DNA of 64,000 nt from Macrolepiota albuminosa (taxonomy: Eukaryota > Basidiomycota > Agaricomycetes > Agaricales > Agaricaceae). Location of the stretch: NCBI GenBank assembly GCA_027475525.1, contig JAMWFC010000117.1, positions 5,132,183 to 5,196,182 on the forward strand, in the 5' to 3' direction. Numbering within the stretch: the first letter of the stretch is position 1; every line of letters begins with the position of its first letter. Both the position numbers and the translations under genes were made by a program. Under the pieces are notes generated by a model. That model was given only the letters and a program-made list of their open reading frames with translations, had not been told where the DNA came from and did not search any database. This document shows positions 47,934 through 58,100 of the stretch, piece by piece.

Positions 47934-49575
47934 TCAACAATCAACCAACTCTGTCATACCAGTGCATGTATATGTGAGGACAAAATTAAGCATCCAGCAT
48001 TGGAATAGCTGGACATGTGCAAATTCTTCCTGATTGAAGATCTGCGTATGTTGTATTGCATCTACTAGAAAATATGGATCAAAATTAATGCTTTGCACTT
48101 TGGAGAGGAAGGAAATGGAGCAGGGTAACTGCAAATCACGTGTTTGAAAAAATTTGGAAATAAGTAAAAGTGTAAAAAAAAACAATCCTTCCCCTTGTCA
48201 TATTACATTTCACAAAGAAAATTTTTTTCTTGAAGTTTTTCAAGTGTTGCAAGACTAATAAACCATTACCTCTGCTTTGAAACAACAGAGATTGCTAATA
48301 CATACACATTTCAATGAAACAACTACCATGATTTCATCCTACTCAAACCTTGTGCAATAGGCTTCAATCTCAGCAACTGGCACTGCTTTGAGTTGTGAAT
48401 GTGTCTGAGTGCTCCAGATGCTTGCTCCAAGCTCAGAATACTCTTGGTACAGGTTGTGGGGGATATCAGATGGCTGATGATGTACCCCAACAATCCAGAC
48501 TCCTTGTAAATGCCTACTCTCTTGAGACACTTTGGGAAACTTGATGATCTGTTTAATGGTAAATGGAGCAGGTGTACCATGTAATGTTACGGAGCTGTTG
48601 CCACAGTGCCTTGTTTGAGTTGTGAAAGATAGACCATGGTGCCAAACTTGAGATTGTATGATTGCATCTGATGGGACATGTGCATGCAGATCAGCACGTT
48701 TGATTGCATCTATATTTTCAAGAGAGATGGAAGCAGTTTTCCCTTTGATGCCTAAATTGTCATCAAAAGACTTGACCTCATTTTCCAAATTCTGAGAGGT
48801 AGCTGCATCATCATGCTTGGTTGCAAGTATGCCACGAGCTTGAGGTCAAACTAGAACTTAAAAGAATTTGAGGCACTCCTTAACAACCTGCAGACAACTT
48901 TCCTTAAAAAATAGGCCTCTCAAGTTGGCAGCTTTATGCCAGGATTGAAGTATCGTTTCTTTATATTCATCTAGTTTTCTCAAGTCAGAATTAGCTCAAT
49001 ATAGAATAGGCAAAGGATTTACATTTCTTATAATTGGTTGAAAGCCGTTGCAACTGACCAATCATACATTCAAATGGGAAGGCCCACCACTCATGGACAG
49101 GACCATAGAGCTTTATAAACTCTGAAATGTGAAAAGCTATGTGGTGATTAGGAACATACTTATAGAACAGAAATATTCTCTGGAGTTCTCGCCAATATTC
49201 AACCATGTGATTTATGTATAGTATAGAGTGTGCTTCACTGGTGACTTGAGAGGTTGCCAAGGTAATTGCGGTCATGAGTAGCATGGTAAGATGCAGCAAT
49301 TCCACATGTTTGGTATCTGACCATTTCTGAACTAAGGAGATCAGCAAATTTAAGCAACTGAGTGTGTGCCATTCATTGGCCTTGAGTTTCAATCCTGACA
49401 GAAGAGGAACTGAAGTTACCCAGGAGGGCTTTACGATATAATCCATATCATCTCTGATGCTATGCATCTCTTTGTCTGTTAACACATTTCCAGGTTCTAT
49501 ATATGTCTTGGTTTTGACTTGTTTTATTCTCTGCGAAAGGATGTTAGTTGCATTCAATAAGAAAAATGTCAGCAC
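47934..49575 (-). pseudogene. Tnp2/CACTA-like transposase remnant
   Basis: Minus strand. 49575-48991 reads IVKPSWVTSVPLLSGLKLKANEWHTL, later NHMVEYWRELQRIFLFYKYVPNHHIAFHISEFIKLYGPVHEWWAF, the region that in Agaricomycete Tnp2-type transposase proteins precedes the C terminus. 48788-48339 (IWSTQTHSQLKAVPVAEIEAYCTRFE) and 48185-47934 look like its C-terminal exons. There is no N-terminal part. It lies next to the SNU114 fragment, on the same strand; CACTA elements often capture gene pieces. Confidence 0.6.
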
Positions 49576-49921
49576 GTGCCCAAGTTACAATAGCTTGTGC
49601 ACAGCACAAAGCCTCAGATTTTGACTCAACGTAATTTACAAACATATATAAATTGTCCTATGCTTTTCTATCATTTCAATTTCAGAAATTTTTCTACTTG
49701 GAAAATTTTGAACAACTTGAAATTGATATACGTTTGAAATTTTTAGGACTTAGAAGAAAAAAAACGTTGACGTCAGCTCTAATACTATAGCGCTAGTGCA
49801 GCTAGCGCGTGCGTGTGTTGAGAGTACATCGACACAAATATTTCCAAATTCACACAGTCAGATATCTACTTATTCTACTTACACCTGGGCTCACTGGTTG
49901 ACGTCCGTTGAAAACACTCTG
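49576..49921. other. boundary region, CpG returns
   Basis: No gene. At about 49,765 the sequence switches from CpG-poor to CpG-containing (ACGTTGACGTCAGC, TAGCGCGTGCGTG). It probably holds the promoter of the transposase gene that follows. Confidence 0.4.
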
Positions 49922-51648
49922 ATGACATCTATACATGTGGCTTGCTATTGTCCGCGGTGCTCAAAACACCCAGGAGGCTTTACATATCAGTCACGGCAAC
50001 AAGTAACACATCATGAAAGGAAATATGCTCGAGAACACACTATTGGACCTTGTTCGTTAGCCAGAGGTGCTGGAATTGGAGTTTCAAGGATATGTGGTGG
50101 ACTGTCTACTGGCCCTAGCACTCAGGGTAGGGAAAGCTAATCAACAATCTTGTCACAGTTGCCTTCTCCATCTGCACTCCATGGAGTACCAGACCATCAG
50201 CTCAGAGAGGGACAAATGCCCTTACATATGCGTGCATCCTTGTTTGGCTCATCTCACACCATTTCTCATAGACCATCTCGCCATGGTTCTTTCGGTGGGC
50301 CATTGCTTGCACTTTCACGTCCACCATCATGTCTGCCATCTTGTCATAGACAGTCTGATGTGCTGTCATGCCAGCTATCACATACATTGTCTCAAGCCGG
50401 CGAGATGTTTGTTATTGCAAGTCCAGATCCGGATCCGGATCCATGGCAAGATCCTAGTGAGAATGGCAACATCGAGCCAAATCTTTGGATTCCTGCTATG
50501 AAGGAAGCGCCATGTGTACGAATGGCATATCTTAAGGCTGTTTTAGGGAACATCTTTGGTAAATTGAGCTGGGAACATGCCTCCCAGGACCTCAATGCGA
50601 CATTAAACATTCTTTCTGTTGCAAAAGCACTTCCGAAAGAGCCTGTGCCAGTCAGAACCCTGCAGAGTGCTAGGAAACGTCTTGGTATTGATCCTGATGC
50701 ACATATAATACAGCAACCAATCTGTCCTGTCTGCTGGAAACACTTCATGCTGTCGCAAATCAAAGATCTTGATAGTCCCACCTGTCCTACTTGAAATTGC
50801 ACAGGTATCATTTACACTGAGAAAAATGGTGTTCAAACGGCAACTCTCATTCATCCACGAGTATCTATTATTGAAAGTCTTTGCCGAATGTTCCTGCATC
50901 CAGGATTTGCAGCAATGGTGACTCGAAAGGAAGCATACATACCAAATCGAAATAACGATTCAGATTTTATAATGACAGATATTCATGATGGTGACATGTG
51001 GTATCAGGCCGAAACAGGTATTTGCCATGAAGTTGGAGACATGGGAACTATTCGTGATGTGCCTATTGCCAGTCCACATGCAAGAAAGCTATATACTTAT
51101 CGCTTTGGGCTTCAATTAACATTAAATACCGACTGGTGAGTTCGAAGCCTTTTTATTCTATTGATGCTAGTGACAAGTATCTAATCAGAATTTGAATTCA
51201 GGTTTGATGTGCTTTCTGGGCGTCCCCATTCAACTGGTCCTGTCTATATCGTCATTAATAATCTACCTCGCAAGCACCGTTATATTTTGTTCAATGCAAT
51301 CTGCCCTTCTATGATGCCTGGACCAAAGAAATCTATGACCGAACAAATGAATAATGCCATGGAATCAATTGTTGATGAGCTCAAGCAACTTAAGCAAGGT
51401 ATATCATCATTTAGTAATCACCTGTTTGTATTGCTACTTATTAAATAGTCGACAGGAGTCAAGATGGAAATACACGGTGAGGATCCAGACATGGTCTACG
51501 CAGATTGTTTATGCAGAAATTGTGATACACCTGCTTCACATAAGTTTAATGGATCAGCTGGGCATATTTATGATTTTCATCCATGCCCTTATTGTAATGC
51601 AAATGTTCTTGACATTAATCAACTATCCGGTTATGATGGATGTGAGTC

Positions 51649-51839
51649 TGAAACAAAGTCAAGTATAAGGATAGCCTTACGGTCACACCAACAGAACCAG
51701 ATCGATCTTCGATTCTAGTACTACGAGTATGACAGTAAAATTGGCTGCCTTACATAAGGCAGCCAGGATGTATGTAGAGTAATAATAATTAATTAATATA
51801 AGTGTATATTAATTATTTAACTAAGTATAATATGTTACA
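51649..51839 (-). repeat. young chromovirus 3' LTR
   Basis: 191 bp, identical to 62475-62665. It contains an AT-rich stretch (TTAATTAATTATTATTA) suitable as a TATA region and a short inverted repeat (CTGCCTTA ... TAAGGCAG). Confidence 0.93.
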
Positions 51840-51840
51840 T

Positions 51841-51850
51841 GCCCCCCTTT
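51841..51850 (-). promoter_or_regulatory. polypurine tract of the young chromovirus
   Basis: In element orientation AAAGGGGGGC directly precedes the A/TGTAAC start of the 3' LTR. This is the expected site and composition of the primer for plus-strand cDNA synthesis. Confidence 0.75.
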
Positions 51851-51869
51851 GAGACTGGTAACCAGTCTC
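51851..51869. promoter_or_regulatory. perfect hairpin next to the polypurine tract
   Basis: GAGACTGGT and ACCAGTCTC form a 9-bp stem around a single base, immediately upstream of the polypurine tract in the element. It could structure the tract or act as a 3' end signal. Confidence 0.5.
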
Positions 51870-52031
51870 GATGTAAGGAGGGACACTTGTTTGTCCGGGT
51901 CACTAATTAAGTCAATGTGGAGGAATGCTGGTCCTCCACGGCTCGAAAATGTCCAAGTCTTCTGTCAAAAAATACAACGCCGACGTTAACCGACAGTATG
52001 AATTGAAAAGGAGATGAGCCGCCTACGAAAT

Positions 52032-55000
52032 TCACGCAGACGGCGGACGCGACAACTCGCGAGCCGTATCAATCCTCATCTCTGCGTCGACGCTAACCGA
52101 GGATGATGAGGCGACAGGACCCGACGATGTTGAGGCTGTAGGAGCCTGAACTGACGTGGTAGGGTGTGACGGGGAGGGGGGATAGGGCCCGTGTCGAGAG
52201 CGGCGTTGCCATAAGTCTCGACGGTTGGGGTTCATCCCCACCGGATAATAAAGTCCACTTTCAAGGTAATCATGACCTTGATCGGATTCGCGGGCGAGCA
52301 GTGCGTGGAGACGAATCATATCATCGTCCGTGGGCAGTCGCCAATCGTCCCACCGTGGTATGGCTGCGGGCTCTCCATAGAGGTCCAGTCGACGATGACG
52401 TTCATCGTCGACCTCACGGAACTGGTCAATGGAGGCTGTGGCCGCAAGGAATTGGTTTTCGAGGTAGACCACGCCGAAGGTATAGGCGTGGTCCACCCAC
52501 TCGATAGGTACGCGGTTGGCTATCATAGCCCGTAGCACGTCAGCATCGGTGATGTTGACGGCATTAGCCGCGTCGAAGTACGGGGGTCGGAACTGGACGT
52601 CAGTCCAGCTCATGGGTGAGAATGGGTTGCTGGGGTTGGCGGCATCGTAATCCGCGACCGCCTCACGATACAGCCCAGGACGCGCGAGAATCAAGGCTAA
52701 CAGCCTTGCAAAGCGTCCTCGCGCTCTTCCCGAGGGAGAAAGTCCACGAGTGAGGGCGTGGCCCAAAAGAGTACGCCAGTGGATACGATACGCTCGATCC
52801 ACTGCAATGCCGTACACGGAATTCATCATTCCTGGTCGACAGAAGTAAAGTACGTTCTGCGCCAGCTTTTCCAAATCGAAGGTGAAACGTACACCTTCGG
52901 AATCAAACCCGGAAAGCGTAAAAAACGGTCTCCCGGCTCGGTCCTTCCATCGCAGATACCCGTCTGGGGTCGGCATGACCGCGATGTTCATGTGGCGGGA
53001 GGATAGATCCAGAGGGGGCGAAATGTGCTCGTACTCTGGTGTACACACCAGAGTCATCGTCCTATCCCTCACCGATGTATAATAGTTGATACTGATGCGC
53101 TGAAACTCGCGCAACAGATAATAGGCCTCAGTGCGCAAAGACACTGACATAAACTTGTTCTGCGAAAGCTCATACAGCTTTCGCAACTGCTGGGGATTCA
53201 TCGGGAATCCCCGCGGTACCACTCGACTCAACTCCTTCGAGGTATGGTAATACCTCTCTCCCCTTTCTTCCTCGTGCGTCTTCGCGGCCAAAGCTTCATC
53301 GCTCACAAATACCGTATTGGTGAGCCGGGAGTAATAAAAATGGCGGTCGAGTGCCCCGCCGTAGAACCAGTTGGAACGCTCCACCGACGTCCCGCTGACA
53401 AACACCCCGAGGCCATCAGGAATACGGCCTGTGGCCTGCTCCTCCCGGTCTTTATCGACCTTTGCCTGCCGGGCGGCCTCGTGCTTCCTCCGAGCCTCTT
53501 TTTTGCGTTTCTTGTCTAAACGCACTCGGCGTTTAGCGGGGGTTTCTCCTTCCGAGGGGGTCTCATCTGATGACTCCCCATAATCACTCCCGTCGCTCGG
53601 TTCATTTAGACCGAGCGCATCCAACGTTAAGAGTCGCCCTTCGACCTCGGCGTCCGTCCTCGTGTCCTTTATGGGAACCGCGGACGCATATGCCCTCAGT
53701 GGTGCCTCAAACTGCACCACTGCTCCGAACCGCATCACAACTCTGTCTGCTCCTCGCGGGACATCCGCTCCGAACTCCACTTCCGACAGGACCACCTCAT
53801 CCTGCCGCTTCGCCCCTGACTGCTGGGAGGGAGCATGTGTTGACGAGGACAGTCCTCGTAAACTGTTGTCAACCTCCACGAGCTCGTCATGTAACTCGGC
53901 CGGGGTCGGAGTGAGCTCTCCCGATTCCCGCACCTCAACTTCAGGTCCTGCATCTCGCGCTCTGAGGCGTTTTGCCTCAGGTTGCTCCAACGACGACGAC
54001 GGACGCTTCTTCATAGCGTTCGTAAATGTCTTGATAGTATTGTCGTTACGCTGTTGCAGCATAACGATCTCATCGAGCAGGCCCGTAATCACCACCTGAG
54101 CCACCGGATCCGCCAAAAACGCGGACTCCGGTGGTACTCGCTGGCCGGCAGCTATGAGGCGTCGCCAGACTGCCTCTGCCTGAGGGTCCAACACCTCCGA
54201 CGGCGTTCCGATCTCTTTTCCTTTTCCCTTCTCCGCATACGAGAAGCGCCGCGGAGATGGTGCGCGACGGGGTGACGGGGGGGCCCGTCGAGGCGGTGTT
54301 CGAGGTCGGGGTTGACCTCGATTTTGCGTCCTCGCTGTCTGCTCATCCCGTCTGCGCCCAACCATTTCCCGAGGCCCGCCTCCTCGTGCCCCGGTACTCC
54401 TCGGAGGCGATCGCCTCCGGTCTCTTCTATACGTCTCTCGCGGGGGCGGCGTCCTTTCTCGCTGTCGTCGAGGTTGCACCACCTCGCCCTTTACTTGCGG
54501 TTGACGCCCCGCGTCATCGTCCACGTCCATGGGTGCTACCTGTGGCGCAGTTAGTGCTTTCTCATCCGAAAGGAGTGTACTTGCACTCTGGGTCTGCGTC
54601 TGCTGCATCGGCATTGGCATTCCCCACATAACCTGTCCCCCCATCTGCTGTCCAGGACCAGCAGGTCCTGGAAAATACGGCATCTGGAAAAACGGCGGAT
54701 AAAACTGCGGAGGTTGTCCAAATTGGGCTGGGTTCTGCCCAAACTGGGACACCACTGGGTACGACGCCACAGTCGGCGTCGTTGCAGGCTGCTGAACGTT
54801 TTGCTGGGGGCGATCCCCCCCCCCTCCAGAACCCTGTGGGTTCTGAGGTTGTTGCTCACTGGTCGTACGCTGGTAAGGGTACGACATGGTAATAAAAAAA
54901 TGTCGACGTGTCGGTGGGAAAAAACACACTAAATCCCCCATCATCAGGTTACATAACCTGATCCGACGCCAACTCCGCATCAAGATCCGCGCTATCTCAT

Positions 55001-55094
55001 CAGATAGATCAATCTCTATCTTATCCATCCGGAACAACTGTGATCCGGTCCGGATCAGATACTCAGTTGATCCGAGATCCGATTGATCCGGCAT
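52032..55094 (-). CDS. ORF3 of the young chromovirus, unknown function
   Basis: 1,020 codons, starting 18 nt after the pol stop and in the same frame, so only TAG separates it from Pol. An internal ATG at codon 70 (54887, MSYPYQRTT) is an alternative start. Layout: 70-residue leader; Pro/Gln/Gly-rich, low-complexity segment (about 70-180, FGQPPQFYPPFFQMPYFPGP); Arg/Ser/Pro-rich basic region (about 205-300, RRDRRRSPPR; PSPRRAPSPRRFS); acidic/basic coiled-coil-like stretch (about 500-560, KRRVRLDKKRKKEARRKHEAARQ); then about 380 folded-looking residues (VERSNWFYGGALDRHFYYSRL; KLYELSQNKFMSVSLRTEAYYLLREFQ; RIHWRTLLGHALTRGL); and a Ser/Pro/Thr tail. No signal peptide, membrane segment or enzyme motif is seen, so it is not a classical Env. 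The basic N terminus suggests nucleic-acid binding. I do not recognise the family. Confidence 0.8.
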   Translation of the reverse strand: MPDQSDLGSTEYLIRTGSQLFRMDKIEIDLSDEIARILMRSWRRIRLCNLMMGDLVCFFPPTRRHFFITMSYPYQRTTSEQQPQNPQGSGGGGDRPQQNVQQPATTPTVASYPVVSQFGQNPAQFGQPPQFYPPFFQMPYFPGPAGPGQQMGGQVMWGMPMPMQQTQTQSASTLLSDEKALTAPQVAPMDVDDDAGRQPQVKGEVVQPRRQRERTPPPRETYRRDRRRSPPRSTGARGGGPREMVGRRRDEQTARTQNRGQPRPRTPPRRAPPSPRRAPSPRRFSYAEKGKGKEIGTPSEVLDPQAEAVWRRLIAAGQRVPPESAFLADPVAQVVITGLLDEIVMLQQRNDNTIKTFTNAMKKRPSSSLEQPEAKRLRARDAGPEVEVRESGELTPTPAELHDELVEVDNSLRGLSSSTHAPSQQSGAKRQDEVVLSEVEFGADVPRGADRVVMRFGAVVQFEAPLRAYASAVPIKDTRTDAEVEGRLLTLDALGLNEPSDGSDYGESSDETPSEGETPAKRRVRLDKKRKKEARRKHEAARQAKVDKDREEQATGRIPDGLGVFVSGTSVERSNWFYGGALDRHFYYSRLTNTVFVSDEALAAKTHEEERGERYYHTSKELSRVVPRGFPMNPQQLRKLYELSQNKFMSVSLRTEAYYLLREFQRISINYYTSVRDRTMTLVCTPEYEHISPPLDLSSRHMNIAVMPTPDGYLRWKDRAGRPFFTLSGFDSEGVRFTFDLEKLAQNVLYFCRPGMMNSVYGIAVDRAYRIHWRTLLGHALTRGLSPSGRARGRFARLLALILARPGLYREAVADYDAANPSNPFSPMSWTDVQFRPPYFDAANAVNITDADVLRAMIANRVPIEWVDHAYTFGVVYLENQFLAATASIDQFREVDDERHRRLDLYGEPAAIPRWDDWRLPTDDDMIRLHALLARESDQGHDYLESGLYYPVGMNPNRRDLWQRRSRHGPYPPSPSHPTTSVQAPTASTSSGPVASSSSVSVDAEMRIDTARELSRPPSA
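54950..55094. promoter_or_regulatory. GATC-rich, hairpin-rich leader of ORF3
   Basis: Eight GATC in about 145 bp, six of them GATCCG, with inverted repeats: ATCAGGTTA/TAACCTGAT (9-bp stem, 2-base centre), GATCCGG/CCGGATC around one base. It lies in frame between pol and the internal ATG of ORF3. It could be an RNA structure controlling ORF3 expression, or an upstream element for a shorter mRNA. Confidence 0.45.
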
Positions 55095-55112
55095 CTTATC
55101 ACTGCCATCAAT

Positions 55113-58100
55113 CTAAGCACGTGAGCGCTTAGCAAGCTGATTTGGGCGCTTCACACCCTGCAGCTCTAAGTACCGATCCAGCGCTGCCAACTTGGCACAT
55201 GTGTGGTACGACTCCCATGTCGTATCACCTGCACTCCATCGCACCTCGAATTCGAGGTGCGCTCCTTCCTGCCACCGATGGCCCAGTATGTCCTCGACGA
55301 ACCATTCTTGTTCGTCACTGGCACCGAAATCATATGGCTCGGGCGTCACCCGATTAGGGAACATAGCATCATCGTTCGCATTATATCGCCTAAGTAACGA
55401 TACGTGAAACTTAGGCACAATCCGACGTGCTTGTAGCGCTGCAGGCAGCTCCAGAACATAGTTCGACGTGCTTGGTTCGGCGACCAAGACTCTATATGGT
55501 CCAATAAACTTTGGACACAGCTTTCTCGCTCTTCCTTTCGGAAGATGCAAGTTTTCCGTCGACAAGTACACTAACGTCCCAGGCGTTAGTTCTGGTTCCT
55601 CACTCCGCCTATTATTCGCATGTCGTGCCTGTATGACACGTGCGGCAATGATAGCGTCGTGTGCATTGGCTAAATTCGCCAATGCTTGCTGTGCAAAGTC
55701 CTTCACCCCTTTGTGCACGACTCCGTCCGCTTTTAGTTCGCGCAGCATGGATGGCATGTACCCTCCGTTGAGCTCGAACGGCGCATATTTCGTGGTCTCA
55801 GACACACTTGCGTTGATCGCGAACTCAGTCAGCGGTATTCTATCCACCCAGTCGCGTTGGTCCGGTCGGACCACCGTACGAAATATCTGGGCAATACTTC
55901 TATTCGCGCGCTCTGTCTGTCCATCCGTCTGCGGATGGAACGAAGTAGACATGAGCAGTTTAGCTCCCAGGAGCTTGTGAAGTTCTCGCCACCAGTGAGA
56001 TGTAAACTTGGTGTCTCGATCGCTCACAATCGAGCTTGGAAGGCCATGTAGCCTTACAATCTCCTTTAGGTATATCCATGATAACGCGGACGCCGTAATG
56101 GTTGTGTGCACTGGTATCAAGTGCACCATACTAGTCATTCGGCAGATGACCACCCAAAGGTAGTTATACCCTTTGGATTCGGGGAATGGACCGACAAAGT
56201 CCATTCCAATGGAGTCCCACGGCTTCGTCGGAATGGGCAGGGAATGCAACTTCCCTGCTGGCTTCCTATTGCTGGTCTTCGACCGCTGGCAGGCCTCGCA
56301 GGTCTGGCAGAACTGCATCACTTCTTTCTGCATCTGAGGCCACCAGTACCACTGCCTCAGGTATTCTAGTGTTTTGTTGGTTCCAAAGTGACCAACAACC
56401 TCATGAGCTTGAGTGACAACCTTAGTGAGCAGTGCTCGGTCGCGTGGTAAGCACACCACGTCGTGTCCTCGAACATTCGTTATCCGGACTAGTCCGTTCT
56501 CATCCACGCTGAATCGTGGATGGGCGTCTGCGTTCTGCCGGATTTCCGTGTAGAACGCATCGCGTCTATAGCCCCTCATCACCTTCTGGAGGTACTCATC
56601 GGTTTGAGGGACAGGAGGGTTACGATACTCTCCTGTAGGCGATAACGCGTCAGCGAGCGTCATGTCGTGGCTATACGGTCCACGACTGCTTCCAGTCTCA
56701 CTTTGGTGTGGCTGTGTCGCCTCTTTTTGCTGAGCCTGCTCTAGTTGCTCAGCCTCTATGTCGCGGCCCTCTTGCCGCTCTTGCAGTCGTCGACTGCGTC
56801 GCAGTTCGGTAGCTTGCATAGCCCGAAGCTCGACCACATGCTCTTTCACCTCTTTGTAGCGATGATACGGCAGATCATCGCCCTGAGGATCAATACGAAT
56901 ATCCGCATCGACATATTCATGCGTATCATGGTGTTCTCCTGCTCTATCGCTCTCGAAATACCTCGAGAGACAGTCCGCCACCTTGTTCAGTTCGCCTTTG
57001 ACATATGTGATGTCAAAGTTGTAGCGAGACATATAGTCAATCCACCGGCGCTGCCGGGGGGACAACGTTGCTTGAGTCTTGAAGAACTCAAGTGCTTTAT
57101 GGTCGGTAATGATGTGGATCTTATATCCCATCAATTTATCTTCCCACTTAAGGAGTGCCTCAAGTATCGCCAGCGTTTCAAGCTCGTGGACCGCATAATT
57201 CTGTTGGGCCGAGGTAAACTTCCTCGACATGAACCCTGCAGGCCGACAATTCTGCCATGAACTTCCCTGGCCATACATTGCACCTACTCCGGTCTTTGAG
57301 GCATCACAGATGAGCCAAATCGGCTCATCACGTCGGGGATCTATGGGGCGAATGACTGGTGTCTTTGAGCAGATCCTCTTGATCATCTCAAAGCATCGTT
57401 GATGTATAGGTCTCCATACAAATGGGGCTCCGTTCTGAGTAATTGACATCAACGGTCCAGTATACGCTGTTATATCCGGCAGACAATTGCCGATATAGTT
57501 CACTAGTCCCACGAATCTTTGCACATCATTATAGTTACGAGGCACACGCCATTCGCGTATGCGATCGATTTTGTCCTGGTCAGGGTGAATACCCTGACTA
57601 TCAATCTTGTGTCCGAGGCAATCCACTGTCTCGGCATATAGTTCGCATTTCTTCCACTTGAGGTATAGCAAGTTAGACCTCAATCGCTCGAAAATGACAC
57701 GAAGATGCTCTTCGTGTTCTTCAATTGAATCGGAGTATATGAATATGTCGTCCAAATATATATGGACGAACCTCCCGATAACATCCCGGAAGATGGAGGT
57801 CATCAACCTCTGAAAGGTCGCAGGGGCATTGCAATCTCCTATCTGCATAATGTTGCTCACATATGTTCCCGTGATTGACGAGAACACCGTCTTTGGAATA
57901 TCAGACAAGCGAATTCTCACTTGCTCATACGCATCTGTCAGGTCAATCTTCGACCTGAACTTTGCTCTTGCCACGTCTTCTCGAATCACCTCCTGATCCG
58001 GAAGTGGCGTCACGTCCTTTACGGTGTTGTCATTGCGTTGGCGTGCATCCAACGCTGTCCTCAATGTACCATCTTTCTTCGGAATGCACAATAGCGGTGC

